Assembly: GCF_014333525.1 (NCBI RefSeq)
Contig: NZ_JACSCX010000001.1
Location: forward strand, 992,001-1,056,000
DNA: 64,000 nucleotides
Direction: 5' to 3'
From: Hymenobacter puniceus
GTDB lineage: Bacteria > Bacteroidota > Bacteroidia > Cytophagales > Hymenobacteraceae
Part shown: in pieces, positions 46,092 to 54,562 of the stretch
Layout of the letters: each line of letters begins with the position of its first letter
Numbering within the stretch: the first letter of the stretch is position 1
The notes under the pieces: model-generated
Database searches by the model: none
The model's input: only the letters and a program-made list of their open reading frames with translations
Told to the model about the DNA's origin: nothing
Program-made: the position numbers and the translations under genes

Positions 46092-46238
46092 CTACTGGCT
46101 TGCTTGGTCAGAAGCTAAATTAATGAACAGGCCCCGCCGCATCAAGCAGGCGGCTATTCCTTCGTCGGTGGCCCCGTTGCGGTGCTTGGCCACGTCGGAC
46201 AGGGCGGTGTCAGCGGTGGAGGGGCGTTCGTCATTCTC
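46092..46238 (-). pseudogene. dnaB 3'-end remnant
   Basis: Read on the minus strand this gives [20 protein letters not shown], then GIAACLMRRGLF and a stop. It matches the C-terminus of the intact DnaB-type gene ([20 protein letters not shown]) with divergence. The rest of the gene is absent. It lies beyond the Dcm-like cargo gene from the intact copy and in the same orientation. Confidence 0.88.
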
Positions 46239-46291
46239 ATCAACTATTTACTATGTCTCCTATTGGCTTTGAGAAGGTTGCCCCAACGTTC

Positions 46292-46942
46292 TTACAGGGT
46301 TTCGCTGGAAATAGCGGCTGGCTTATAGTTCGCCTCGAACACAGCCCGGGCGAAGCCGGCGGGCGTGGCGGAACGCAGGTTGGCGCGGTTCTTTGAGTCG
46401 GGGAGGTTGTGCATTTTGGAGCCGAGGATGGGCACTACCGCCTTGGGCTCGGGCAGTTGGAAGCCGCCGCCGGTCCACAGGCAGGTGCGCTTGGTGTAGG
46501 CTTCGCTGAGCTGGCGCTCGGCGGGCAGGTACCCGGCGTAGTCGCAGGGGTCGAACCGGAAGTCCGGGGGGCGCCAGTAGGTACTGACGGTGCTTACCGG
46601 GTTTTCGATGAAGTAGGGGGCCTGGCACCAGGCGGCGAGGCGGGCCGACCACTCGAACAGCTGCAGGGCCTTGATGACACTTCCGAGGCCTTTGCGGCGG
46701 AAGTGGGCCCGGCCGGAAATGGCGGTATCGGTGCAGGGCGGAAAGAAGGCAGCGAAGGCCACGGGTCCGTAGGGCGGCAGCCACTCGCGCACGTCGATGC
46801 CGACGCGGATGATATTGCCCTCCCGGGTTTCGCCGGGCGGGTGCTGCAGGTCGACGCAGTAGTAGAGGTAGCCGGCTTCGGCCCACGGCTGCACGAGCGT
46901 GGTAGTGAGGTCGAAGCAGCTGATGACGATGGGAGTTGGCAT
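46292..46942 (-). CDS. Phage-type cytosine methyltransferase-like protein
   Basis: 216 residues. The opening (VISCFDLTTTLVQPWAEAGYLYYCVDLQHP) is AdoMet-fold motif I-like. FFPPCTDTAISG carries the PPC catalytic motif of C5-cytosine methylases. The C-terminus ends at NLRSATPAGFARAVFEANY, close to the common methylase ending. It is shorter than full Dcm enzymes and lacks a clear target-recognition domain, as in many phage forms. It lies between intact dnaB and the dnaB remnant. Confidence 0.75.
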   Translation of the reverse strand: MPTPIVISCFDLTTTLVQPWAEAGYLYYCVDLQHPPGETREGNIIRVGIDVREWLPPYGPVAFAAFFPPCTDTAISGRAHFRRKGLGSVIKALQLFEWSARLAAWCQAPYFIENPVSTVSTYWRPPDFRFDPCDYAGYLPAERQLSEAYTKRTCLWTGGGFQLPEPKAVVPILGSKMHNLPDSKNRANLRSATPAGFARAVFEANYKPAAISSETL

Positions 46943-46995
46943 ATGATCTTGAGCTGTTAGCTATCGGTTTTCAGAAAGAGGCTACCCGTCAGCCG

Positions 46996-48420
46996 TTAGA
47001 AGCTGACAACTTGGGATTGCAAGTCGCTGAACACGCCGCGGCGGAGGTTGCAGGCGGCTACTACCTCGTCGGTGGCGCCGTTGCGGTGTTTGGCCATGTC
47101 GAACAGGACCGTGTCGGCGGTGGGGGTGCCGTCCTCGTACTCGGGGATGCTGTAGTACTCGCCGCGCCAGAGGAAGACGATGCAGTCGGCGTCCTGCTCC
47201 AGGCTGCCGGACTCGCGCAGGTCGGAGAGCATGGGGCGCTTGTCCCCTCCCCTTTTCTCCACGTCGCGGCTGAGTTGGCTGAGGGCAATGACGGGGGCGT
47301 TGAGTTCTTTGGCCAGCTCCTTGAGGCCGCGGCTGATGCTGCCCACTTCCTGCTCCCAGTTGCCTTTGGTGTCGCCGCGCATGAGCTGGATGTAGTCGAC
47401 CAGCACCAGGCTTAAGGGGTGCTGACTGTGGAGGCGGGCGCACTTGGTGCGCAGCTGCTGGATGCTCAGGCCGGGCGTGTCGTCGAGGTGCAGGGCGTGG
47501 CCGTGGGTGTGGAGGCGCCGGGCCTGCTCGCGGATGTGGGACACCTGCTCCAGGCCGCCGGGGAGGTTGCCGCGGCGCAGGTCGGAGTTGGAGTAGCCGG
47601 GCACCTCGCTGGCCACCATGCGCTGCATGAGTTGCAGGGTAGGCATTTCGAGGCTAAACACGGCGGTGTGGTGGCCGTGGTCGAGGGCGGCGGTGCGGGC
47701 GAAATGTAGCAGGGCAGCTGTTTTGCCCATGGCCGGCCGGGCCGCCAGGATGATGAGGTCGGAGGGCTGCCAGCCGCCGGTGAGGCCGTCGAGTTGGGTG
47801 AGGCCGGTAGGAATGCCGGTGAGACCGTGCTGCTGCACGGCCTGGGCCAGACGGTCAAACGTGGCGGCGAAAGCGGCGGCGGCCGTTTGGCCGGGGCGGG
47901 TTTCGAGGGTACGGTGGAGACTGGTGAGGTGGGTTTGGGCGGTGGCCAGTAGTTCGAGCGGGTCGCGGGTGTTGTCGTAGCCATAGGCGGCCAGCTCCGA
48001 GCCGGCGCGGATGACCACGCGGCGGGCGTGCTGCTCCTGCAGGATGCGACAATGGCTGTCGAGGTGGGCAGCGGAGTTGACGCGGCTGGTGAGGCCGGCC
48101 ACGAAGGCCGGGCCACCGGTGCGCTCCAGCGTGCCCCGGTGGCGCAGCTGCTGCACGACGGTGAGCAGGTCGGCATGCTGGCCCGCCTGCACCAGGTCGC
48201 GGATGGACAGGTATACTTGCTGGTGAGCCGACGAGTAGAATACTTCCTCGGTAGACAGCGTGGCCAGCAGGGTGCGCTGGGCCGGGGCTTCGAGTAGGGC
48301 GGCGCCGAGCACAGCAGCCTCTAACTCCAGCGCCTGGGGCGGCAGATGGCCGCCGGTGGGCGCGGAAACGGTGGGACGAGCGGAGGCGCTGAACTTGGCT
48401 GGTTGCATGGGCGGCAGCAT
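46996..48420 (-). CDS. dnaB: DnaB-type replicative helicase
   Basis: 474 residues. An N-terminal DnaB domain ([14 protein letters not shown], about 30-130) is followed by the RecA-like motor: [21 protein letters not shown] (Walker A at 228-234), [22 protein letters not shown] and [34 protein letters not shown]. It unwinds DNA at an element origin. It follows the replication-initiator-like gene by 6 nt. It is a second DnaB, distinct from the host chromosomal one, which is not in this window. Confidence 0.93.
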   Translation of the reverse strand: MLPPMQPAKFSASARPTVSAPTGGHLPPQALELEAAVLGAALLEAPAQRTLLATLSTEEVFYSSAHQQVYLSIRDLVQAGQHADLLTVVQQLRHRGTLERTGGPAFVAGLTSRVNSAAHLDSHCRILQEQHARRVVIRAGSELAAYGYDNTRDPLELLATAQTHLTSLHRTLETRPGQTAAAAFAATFDRLAQAVQQHGLTGIPTGLTQLDGLTGGWQPSDLIILAARPAMGKTAALLHFARTAALDHGHHTAVFSLEMPTLQLMQRMVASEVPGYSNSDLRRGNLPGGLEQVSHIREQARRLHTHGHALHLDDTPGLSIQQLRTKCARLHSQHPLSLVLVDYIQLMRGDTKGNWEQEVGSISRGLKELAKELNAPVIALSQLSRDVEKRGGDKRPMLSDLRESGSLEQDADCIVFLWRGEYYSIPEYEDGTPTADTVLFDMAKHRNGATDEVVAACNLRRGVFSDLQSQVVSF

Positions 48421-48426
48421 GGTAGG

Positions 48427-49293
48427 TTAACTCCAGCGGGTGGGGTCGGCGGGTTTAGGGGCGGTGCGGGCGCGGGCCGGGGGCGCGGCCGGGCTGGGGC
48501 CGTGGGGGCCGGCGTTCTGGAACTGGGGGCGGCGGCGCATCCAGCCGCGGAAGGCAGCGCGCCAGTCGGCCATGGGGGTTTTGCCGCTCACGCGCCAGCC
48601 GTTGCTTTCGTAGTGGTCGTGGAAGGCAGCAGCTTCGGTTTGGGCGTCGGGGCTGTTGGGGTGCTGCTCGGCGGCGTAGGCCTGGATTTCGGCGAGGGTG
48701 GGCGGGACTTTCTGGCGGCGCGGCTGTGGGGCCTCACCCCCCGGCCCCCTCTCCTGTTGAGAGGGGGAGCCTGACGATTTCCTTTCTTCTGACTCTGACT
48801 TTTCCGAAATGAGGGCGGGCGCGGATTGGGTGGCGTCAGCTGCCCTCTCTTTTATTGAAGATGTAAGTGAAGATGAAAATGAAGGGGTTGGGATTTGCTT
48901 GTCCCGGGTGGTTGGGGTTTGGTTGGGGTTTTGGTTAAGCAAACGCGGGTTGCCACCCTTTCTGCCGGCGGCGGTACGCACCTGGCGCAGGTTTTCATCC
49001 TTGACCATGCGGCGGCAGTAGAGGGCGCCGTCGGACTCGCGGCGGCTGGCCACGCCGTAGGCCAGCAGGGTGGTTAGAATTTGGTTGGCGGTTTGGTTAT
49101 CCAAACCCAAGCGGCGGGCAATGACGGCATCGGGCATAGGCTGGCCGTTGACAAGCAGCACGCCGCGCTCGTCCGAGTCGTGCATCATCAGCAGCAGTTC
49201 GAACCAGGCCCCGCGCTGCGCGAGGTCGAGGGCCTGCACGCCCTGGTCTTTGTGCCAGTCGCCGGGGTAGAACTGGATAGCCGGGAGCTTCAT
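48427..49293 (-). CDS. Replication-initiator-like protein (DUF1376-type)
   Basis: 288 residues from ATG 49293. The N-terminal 110 residues (AIQFYPGDWHKDQGVQALDLAQRGAWFELLLMMHDS) match the DUF1376-type winged-helix region found in phage replication proteins. A low-complexity linker follows, and a C-terminal helical part (ADWRAAFRGWMRRRPQF) that could contact DnaB. Position just before dnaB fits a helicase-loading initiator. The linker contains QQERGPGGEAP from the palindromic repeat copy 2. Confidence 0.75.
   Translation of the reverse strand: MKLPAIQFYPGDWHKDQGVQALDLAQRGAWFELLLMMHDSDERGVLLVNGQPMPDAVIARRLGLDNQTANQILTTLLAYGVASRRESDGALYCRRMVKDENLRQVRTAAGRKGGNPRLLNQNPNQTPTTRDKQIPTPSFSSSLTSSIKERAADATQSAPALISEKSESEERKSSGSPSQQERGPGGEAPQPRRQKVPPTLAEIQAYAAEQHPNSPDAQTEAAAFHDHYESNGWRVSGKTPMADWRAAFRGWMRRRPQFQNAGPHGPSPAAPPARARTAPKPADPTRWS
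48731..48776. repeat. GPGGEA-type palindromic repeat, copy 2 (coding)
   Basis: GCCTCACCCCCCGGCCCCCT is followed by CTCCTGTTGAGAGGGGGAGC and CTGACG. It encodes SPSQQERGPGGEAP in the replication protein's linker. Confidence 0.8.
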
Positions 49294-49436
49294 TAGCAAT
49301 TAGTAATGAGTAATTATTAATGAGCAATTCACAGTCGATGCCCAACGATGCGCCTCACCCCCCGGCCCCCTCTCCAAGGGGAGAGGGGGAGCCTGACGAA
49401 ACGGTGCTGCCATGAGCAATTCACATCCGGCGCCGC
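49294..49436. repeat. Intergenic repeat block with GPGGEA-type palindrome, copy 3
   Basis: The palindrome (49,352-49,398) is nearly perfect: CGGCCCCCTCTCC, AAGG, GGAGAGGGGG. It is flanked by direct copies of ATGAGCAATTCACA (about 49,320 and 49,412) in an AT-rich context. Confidence 0.7.
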
Positions 49437-50021
49437 CTATCCCAGAGGTCGGGGCAACGGCTCATTGCTCAGGGCTAACTGACCATCGAACAAGTCGAGT
49501 TGGCGGTACTCGGTGCATTTGCCGCGCAGGGCGGCTTCCACTTCAGCTAAAGCCGTGGCCAGAGTAGTTTCCAGCAGGCCGGTGTAGGAATAGGTGGCCT
49601 GCTCGTCGTCGAAGGACTGGTAGGGCGTGGTCAGGTTCAGGACCCGGCCGCCGGTCAGCTCGCGCTGACCGATGAGTGTTACGCCGCCCTGGTTGCGGCC
49701 CAGGGAGAAGCCGGTGACGGTGAAGGACGCGAACAGGGCGGGCAGCTCCTCGGACTCGTCGGGCCAGAAGTCGGGCGTTTCGGTCAGCTGCTCAGTGAGC
49801 AAACACAGGTGCGGCACCAGGCGGCTGAGGGCGTGGATGAGGTCGGGATGCACCTGCTCGGTGCAGGTCAGGGCGAAGGCCCGGGGCGGCGCCTCTTGGG
49901 TGCGCTGCTCGGTGAATTCGCAGGTGAGGTGCTGGTCTTTGACCTTGACCTTCTGGATAGTGATGATGGACGTGGTGGCCTCCGGACTATCCGGGCCGAC
50001 GATGGGAAGTAGCTGGGACAT
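49437..50021 (-). CDS. Hypothetical phage-type protein
   Basis: 194 residues (MSQLLPIVGPDSPEATTSIITIQKVKVKDQHL). The body is beta-rich with conserved-looking segments (FTVTGFSLGRNQGGVTLIGQRELTGGRVLNL). Its size and place in the early-gene operon resemble small phage proteins of unknown role. No motif for a function is seen. Confidence 0.6.
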   Translation of the reverse strand: MSQLLPIVGPDSPEATTSIITIQKVKVKDQHLTCEFTEQRTQEAPPRAFALTCTEQVHPDLIHALSRLVPHLCLLTEQLTETPDFWPDESEELPALFASFTVTGFSLGRNQGGVTLIGQRELTGGRVLNLTTPYQSFDDEQATYSYTGLLETTLATALAEVEAALRGKCTEYRQLDLFDGQLALSNEPLPRPLG

Positions 50022-50045
50022 GACGCGGGATGGAGTAGTAGGTAG

Positions 50046-50090
50046 AGCCTCACCCCCGGCCCCTCTCCGGGGTAGAGAGGAGTCAGACGA
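50046..50090. repeat. GPGGEA-type palindromic repeat, copy 4
   Basis: GCCTCACCCCCGGCCCCTCT followed by CCGGGGTAGAGAGGAG. It is a shorter, more diverged copy lying upstream of the gene at 50,021. Confidence 0.7.
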
Positions 50091-50129
50091 GCGGGGAGCC
50101 AGAGGGCTGCAGTAGGCGGATGAGGCCTT

Positions 50130-50525
50130 TTATACCGGGCGAAAGGGGGAGCGACGGCCGCGCTTGGCGCGGGGGCCGGGGGCGGCGACTGGCTCGCCAT
50201 CGGTGCGGTTGCGGCGCTGCCAGTCATGGATCTGGGACAGCAGCACCCGGTCGCCGCGGCTGGATTCGCCCGCGAGGTAGTGCAGGCGGCGCGGGTGGTG
50301 CTCGGGCAGGCGCATGTAGTCGCGCAGGGTTTCGGGGTGCAGGTCGAGCAGCGCGGCCGTGCGGGGCACGGAGTAGGCCGGGTCGGGCGTGGGGGCCGTT
50401 TCGAGTTGGCGGCGGGCCTCAGCGGCGCAGGCCTTTTCCAGCGACTCGCGCACCCAGGCGTGGTCATCGGGCAGGCGCACGGTGATGTGCAGGCCATCGG
50501 CCGTAGTGGTGGATAGCTCGGTCAT
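50130..50525 (-). CDS. HTH (excisionase-like) protein
   Basis: 131 residues. The central segment YSVPRTAALLDLHPETLRDYMRL ... GDRVLLSQIHDWQRRNR has the helix-turn-helix plus wing pattern of excisionase/MerR-type small DNA-binding proteins. The C-terminus is basic. It could be the element's excision factor, which the integrase would need. Overlaps the preceding gene's stop by 4 bp. Confidence 0.65.
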   Translation of the reverse strand: MTELSTTTADGLHITVRLPDDHAWVRESLEKACAAEARRQLETAPTPDPAYSVPRTAALLDLHPETLRDYMRLPEHHPRRLHYLAGESSRGDRVLLSQIHDWQRRNRTDGEPVAAPGPRAKRGRRSPFRPV

Positions 50526-50908
50526 GGCTGCGGGGACGTGAGTTGTTCGGGGAAGAAGATGCCACCCTTGTAGGGCACTGGGGCAATGCCGGACGCCTCG
50601 CGGTGACTGATGATGCGCTTGAGCTGGCGGAGTGCTTTGGCGGTGGTGGCGGCGTCGAACTCATACTGCCACAGATCCAGCCAGACAGCTTCGCGGTGGG
50701 TGAGGAAAGGGCTGTCGAGGGTGCAGCTCAGCTCGTAGCGCTGGGCGGGCGTGGGGCGGGAAGCGGAGCTGGTAAAGTCCCGGGGCGGGCATTTCCGGAC
50801 CGCGGCCTCCAGGGCCGCCGTGGCCTTGCGGGGTTCTTCGAGCAGGTAGGGCGCCGGTGGCAGCGGGCGGCGGGGATAGGGCTTATTGGCTTCGATAAGG
50901 AGCATCAT
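50522..50908 (-). CDS. Hypothetical early-operon protein
   Basis: 128 residues, starting at a tandem ATG-ATG. Contains a helical stretch (TTAKALRQLKRIISHREASG). No domain is recognised. Coupled by a 4-bp overlap to the HTH gene. Confidence 0.6.
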   Translation of the reverse strand: MMLLIEANKPYPRRPLPPAPYLLEEPRKATAALEAAVRKCPPRDFTSSASRPTPAQRYELSCTLDSPFLTHREAVWLDLWQYEFDAATTAKALRQLKRIISHREASGIAPVPYKGGIFFPEQLTSPQP

Positions 50909-50934
50909 AACGGAAGAGGAATTGAAGTAAGTGG

Positions 50935-51159
50935 CTAGGGCTTGAGTTGGGTGAGGTCGTGCTGGACCTGCTGGCTGCCGGCGGCCTTGATCAGGCGCAC
51001 GGCCTCGGCTACGGCCGGGTGCGCTGGCCGACCCTTCTGCAGGGCCTTGGAAACGGCCGCGTGGGAGATGTTGAGCTGGCGGGCGATATCCGAAATAGCG
51101 CCGTGAGGCAGCAGGGCCCGGAGGTCAGGTGGTGGGGAGGTAGTTTCAAGTGGTTGCAT
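50935..51159 (-). CDS. Cro-like HTH protein
   Basis: 74 residues. SDIARQLNISHAAVSKALQKGRPAHPAV is a canonical helix-turn-helix. It is divergent from the CI/LexA-like gene across a palindromic operator, the arrangement of a phage cro/cI switch. It is the first gene of a minus-strand early operon that may run on to dnaB. Confidence 0.8.
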   Translation of the reverse strand: MQPLETTSPPPDLRALLPHGAISDIARQLNISHAAVSKALQKGRPAHPAVAEAVRLIKAAGSQQVQHDLTQLKP

Positions 51160-51207
51160 TTGGAATTTTATTGTTACATTTGAAAGGATAAATCAATCCA
51201 AATGCAA
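51154..51207. promoter_or_regulatory. cI/cro-type operator region
   Basis: TTGCATTTGGA (51,154-51,164) and TCCAAATGCAA (51,197-51,207) form an 11-bp perfect inverted repeat. The first arm covers the cro-like start codon. TACATTTG (51,175-51,182), an exact TAnnTTTG element, serves the repressor gene. A GTTACA half-site (51,174-51,179) matches the operators at 30,171 and 31,095. Confidence 0.65.
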
Positions 51208-51230
51208 GTAAAAGTTACTAAGAGTTGCAA

Positions 51231-51980
51231 ATGATACCGGCCGAGAAAAAAAAGATCAGCGCCATTACGCCCCTGCCCTCGCTCACCATTGGCGAGCGGT
51301 TGAAAGTGGTGCGCCAGTCGCGGGGCATGACGCAGCAGGAAATGGCGGACATGCTGGGCGTGTCGCGGCCGTTGATCACGCAACTGGAGGGCGGCCGTCA
51401 TCAACCCAGCAACGAAGCCCTGGAAACCATTGTGGACAAGCTGGGCATCAGTCGCAACTGGCTGTGGTTCGGCAGCGGCCCGATGGAGGAGTTCAGCCCG
51501 GTGGGCGGAAACGTGAAAGTGCTGGCCAGCCTGGATGAAGGCGACTACCTGGACATTCAGTTCGTGGCCTGCAAGGTGCGCGGCAGCTTCCTGGATTTGA
51601 TGGATGACGGCGGCGGACTCAACCAGTTCGAGAGCCTGGACATTGTGCGCATCTACGACCCGACGCCTGATATGCGCAAGCCGGGGACGCTGGGCTTTGA
51701 AATCGACGGGGACTCGATGGAGCCGCAGCTGCGCTCAGGCATGCGCGTGGTGGGGGTGCGCGTGGGACTGGCGGATGTTAAGTACGCTACCAGCGGGGTG
51801 TACGTGGTGGCGTTCGGCAACCAGCTCACCATTAAGCGGGTGAAGAGCAACGACATTCTGGAGCGCGGCATTCTGGTGCTGCATGCCGACAACCCCAACG
51901 CCGGCAGCCTGCCGGTGGCCGGGGAAGACATTCGGTATATGTGGCGGGTGGTGCGGATTTTCCACGCCGACGTGATATAG
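51231..51980 (+). CDS. XRE/S24 repressor (CI/LexA-like)
   Basis: 249 residues from ATG 51231; an earlier TTG at 51,225 is possible. An XRE HTH (TQQEMADMLGVSRPLITQLEGG, about 34-55) is joined to an S24 peptidase domain with the catalytic Ser162 (DGDSMEPQLRSG) and Lys202 (QLTIKRVKS). Such proteins repress the lytic or excision genes and self-cleave on DNA damage. A classical Ala-Gly cleavage site is not obvious. A decayed copy of its C-terminus lies at 52,268-52,457. Confidence 0.92.
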   Translation: MIPAEKKKISAITPLPSLTIGERLKVVRQSRGMTQQEMADMLGVSRPLITQLEGGRHQPSNEALETIVDKLGISRNWLWFGSGPMEEFSPVGGNVKVLASLDEGDYLDIQFVACKVRGSFLDLMDDGGGLNQFESLDIVRIYDPTPDMRKPGTLGFEIDGDSMEPQLRSGMRVVGVRVGLADVKYATSGVYVVAFGNQLTIKRVKSNDILERGILVLHADNPNAGSLPVAGEDIRYMWRVVRIFHADVI

Positions 51981-52054
51981 TACTCGCGACAAGTCATCCC
52001 TGGGTCTTTTGAGAATATGTAACTTGCACAAGATTTGAAACAGCGCTTTAACAA

Positions 52055-52252
52055 ATGGCACACCGTTATACCATCGATTGTCCGAATTGCAATTCCATTG
52101 TCCTTATAATAGAAAGGCCGCTCGGAGGGGTTGGAAAAGAAAAAGATCAAGCTTACTGTCCTAAGGAGGGATGCCACACTCTCTTAGCCGAACATATGAC
52201 AACTGGCTCCCTAAATACTAGTCTTGTTACGAAGCATTTAGAGGAGGATTAG
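52055..52252 (+). CDS. Small zinc-ribbon protein
   Basis: 65 residues. Two Cys pairs, CPNC and CPKEGC, are spaced like a zinc ribbon. AT-rich compared with the element core. It is the only gene between the repressor and the repressor remnant. Function unknown. Confidence 0.65.
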   Translation: MAHRYTIDCPNCNSIVLIIERPLGGVGKEKDQAYCPKEGCHTLLAEHMTTGSLNTSLVTKHLEED

Positions 52253-52267
52253 TCCCCGCAATAGCAA

Positions 52268-52457
52268 GCTACTGCTGTTTACTATAGTGGTGTTTGGCAA
52301 TCAGCTGGCAATAAAGCACGTTAAGAGTGACAAGGTATTAAGCAGGTGTCTTCATATTGCATACTGATAACCCCAGCACGGAAGTCTGCCTGTAGAAACT
52401 GAAGACATTCGCCGCGTGTGGCGGGTCGTGCGGATTTCTCACACCAGCGTGACATAA
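52268..52457 (+). pseudogene. Repressor 3'-end remnant
   Basis: Frames give VFGNQLAIKHVKSD, then LHTDNPS, then ETEDIRRVWRVVRISHTSVT and a stop. They match the S24 C-terminus of the intact repressor (AFGNQLTIKRVKSN, LHADNPN, GEDIRYMWRVVRIFHADVI) with frameshifts and substitutions. The N-terminal half is absent. Confidence 0.88.
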
Positions 52458-52473
52458 CTTCGGAAGAGCACAA

Positions 52474-52513
52474 AACCGGGACACAAGCTAATATCGGGAC
52501 ATAAACCGGGACA
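52474..52513 (+). promoter_or_regulatory. Right arm-type integrase sites
   Basis: AACCGGGACA occurs at 52,474-52,483 and 52,504-52,513, with a variant TATCGGGACA at 52,492-52,501. They have the same orientation and sequence as the left copies at 14,956 and 14,980. Confidence 0.7.
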
Positions 52514-52562
52514 ATTTCCTGTCAAAAACCGCTTTCAAAGCCTGTATAAGCAATTATGCGGA

Positions 52563-52622
52563 CCCAGGAGGGAGCGTCAAGAGTGAAAAATGCCCGCCTT
52601 TATCGGCGGGCATTTTTCGTTT
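52563..52622 (+). repeat. attR: partial tRNA-Asn 3' end plus terminator
   Basis: Repeats attL (14,814-14,873): CCCAGGAGGGAGCG, then the terminator ATGCCCGCC ... GGCGGGCAT. It lacks the rest of the tRNA. This marks the right junction of the element. Confidence 0.93.
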
Positions 52623-52652
52623 CTCAGGGTGTTGCAGTTCCTATTGAGTGTA

Positions 52653-52696
52653 GAGCGAGGTGGAAGCACCATTAAAATGGTGCTTCCACCTCGCTC
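52653..52696. repeat. 21-bp perfect palindrome beside attR
   Basis: GAGCGAGGTGGAAGCACCAT and its exact inverse are separated by a few bases. It lies 30 bp outside the element. The 320 nt after it (to 53,020) hold no gene that I can support. Confidence 0.85.
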
Positions 52697-53020
52697 GTTG
52701 CAGCCGAACCCAGCGACTTCCACCTTGTGCCGGGCTCCGCCTCCGACGATGTTCGCCTCGAAGACATGCTCACACTCCTGTCCTACCTTAGCTACCGTAT
52801 GCTGTCAGTTGCGCGGCTGTACCTGAAGGGAGCATTATGCATAGGCTAGGCAGCGTTGGTTGCACCGGGCGCCCAGCACAACGCGCCGGTGCACAGCAGC
52901 CCGCACCTCTGCGGTGGTCTGCTGTGTACCGTGAAGGGTATTAACCTTTTGGCGGCTGGGCAAGTACACCCCTCAAAGCCCGAATACTCGTGGCCCGGCA
53001 CTTCTCTCAACTTTTCCGCC

Positions 53021-53194
53021 ATGCGCGCTATCCGTTTTCCTTTCCTGGCAGCTATAATGCTGCTGCTCACTTTTTCGCTTAGCAGCTGCGACGCCATTGG
53101 CACCATTTTCAAAGCCGGCGCCTGGACGGGCATCATCGGCGTACTACTTATTATCGTGCTCCTTTGGTTTGTCATCAACCGTATTCGGCGCTAA
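53021..53194 (+). CDS. Short lipoprotein with one membrane segment
   Basis: 57 residues from ATG 53021 (MRAIRFPFLAAIMLLLTFSL). A lipobox-like SSC is followed by a glycine-rich amphipathic part and a strong membrane helix (WTGIIGVLLIIVLLWFVINR). This type of tiny protein is very common in Bacteroidota. Function unknown. Confidence 0.7.
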   Translation: MRAIRFPFLAAIMLLLTFSLSSCDAIGTIFKAGAWTGIIGVLLIIVLLWFVINRIRR

Positions 53195-53266
53195 GTTGCC
53201 GGAGTTTCACCACCGAAAAGGGCGGCCCCATGGGGCCGCCCTTTTCGGTGGTGAAACTCCGGCAAC
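53195..53266. terminator. 72-nt perfect palindrome (bidirectional terminator)
   Basis: The whole 72 nt is its own reverse complement, centred on CCCCATGGGG, with outer GTTGCCGG/CCGGCAAC. AAAA and TTTT tracts sit inside the arms (CGAAAAGGGCGG). It separates convergent genes at 53,194 and 53,271. Confidence 0.9.
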
Positions 53267-53270
53267 GATT

Positions 53271-53954
53271 TTATTCGCTTTTTTTCTCGCGAGGCATTGT
53301 GCCCACAATATGGTCCCAGAGGGTGGTGCTGACGCCGAAAGCAATTTCATCTTGCCGATAGTGATGCTGGGCATGATGATGCCACCACACCTTCAGGAAG
53401 TTTTTCGGCGGTGAGTACACGTGAATAGCGTAGTGCACAAACAGATACAGCGCATAGCCAAACACGAAACCGGCCAGGATGCCGAAGCCAGCATTGCCGA
53501 AGGTGAAGCGGAAGATGAAAAACAGCAACGACGCCACGAACACCGTCAGGATGGGGGGCATGGCCAGGCGGGTTTTATCCTTTGGATACTCGTGGTGCAC
53601 GCCGTGCATGGTGTACTGAAACTTGGCCTTGCGCGGTGTGTCAGCCTTGATGTGGTACACATAGCGGTGCATCAGGTACTCAGCCAGCGTGAAGAGAAAC
53701 CACCCAGCTAGAAACAGCCCAAACGCCGACAGCCCCGACAGCAGGCCGCGGCTCAAACTATAATAGAGGCTCACGGCCGCCACGCCAAAGAAAATGCTGA
53801 GCGGCCCGGCAATGTGCGTGTGCGTCAGGCGCTCAAGTACCGGGTTTTCAAACAGCTGCGCCGAACCTTTGTGCTTAGGCTTTACAGCTTGGGCGGGAGC
53901 AACGGGGCGCAGTTCAACATCAGGAGTCGGAGCAGCAGGTGCAGTCTGATTCAT
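53271..53954 (-). CDS. Sterol desaturase/fatty-acid hydroxylase family protein
   Basis: 227 residues from ATG 53954. Histidine clusters that hold the di-iron site are in place: HRYVYH, HGVHHEY, HYAIH, HHHAQHH. Four or so membrane segments surround them. The order matches fatty-acid 2-hydroxylases (sphingolipid hydroxylase type), fitting the sphingolipids of Bacteroidota. A longer start at 53,975 would use TTG. Confidence 0.9.
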   Translation of the reverse strand: MNQTAPAAPTPDVELRPVAPAQAVKPKHKGSAQLFENPVLERLTHTHIAGPLSIFFGVAAVSLYYSLSRGLLSGLSAFGLFLAGWFLFTLAEYLMHRYVYHIKADTPRKAKFQYTMHGVHHEYPKDKTRLAMPPILTVFVASLLFFIFRFTFGNAGFGILAGFVFGYALYLFVHYAIHVYSPPKNFLKVWWHHHAQHHYRQDEIAFGVSTTLWDHIVGTMPREKKSE

Positions 53955-54013
53955 GGAGGCAAGTATCTGATTCAAGGGGCAAAAGTACGCAGCGCAACCT
54001 AAACCAGCAGTGG

Positions 54014-54556
54014 TCAGGCCAGGGACAGGTACCGAGCAAGCAACCGTTGAACGTTATCGACGGTACTACCTGCTACCGTACAGCTTAACGGTGCGCGGTC
54101 GTAAAACCTCGTTCTCTGCTGCAAGGTTTCATCGAGGCGGCTAATCAGTGCTTCGCGGTCGGGTAGATCGGCGAGCAGGGGGCGGCTGGCGGCGGCGGCC
54201 AGAATGCGCGCTGCCAACTCTGCCGTGGGCACTTTCAGGTAGAGCACCGGGCCATCGGCGAGCAGGGCATCCATGTTGTGCTGAAAGCAGGGCGTGCCGC
54301 CACCAGTAGCTAGCACGAACCGGCCGGGCTGCTGCTGCACCTCCCGCAGCACAGCGGCTTCCCGCTCCCGAAAATACGCTTCACCTTCTGCCGCAAAAAT
54401 ATCGGCCACGCTACGGCCTTCCCGGCGCACAATTTCCTCGTCGAGGTCTAGAAACGGCAGTTCGTAGGCCACCGCCAAGCCGCGTCCCAGCGTGGTCTTG
54501 CCGGCACCAGGCATCCCGATCAGGTACAGCCGCTGCAGCTCAGGTTCGGAAGCCAT
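54014..54556 (-). CDS. aroK: Shikimate kinase
   Basis: 180 residues. Walker A GMPGAGKT (14-21), the shikimate-binding DLDEEI, REREAAVLREV and GGGTPCF signatures, and the lid near RPLLADLPDREAL. It phosphorylates shikimate at O3 in aromatic amino-acid synthesis. It lies 6 nt downstream of the permease gene on the same strand. Confidence 0.95.
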   Translation of the reverse strand: MASEPELQRLYLIGMPGAGKTTLGRGLAVAYELPFLDLDEEIVRREGRSVADIFAAEGEAYFREREAAVLREVQQQPGRFVLATGGGTPCFQHNMDALLADGPVLYLKVPTAELAARILAAAASRPLLADLPDREALISRLDETLQQRTRFYDRAPLSCTVAGSTVDNVQRLLARYLSLA

Positions 54557-54562
54557 ACGCAG

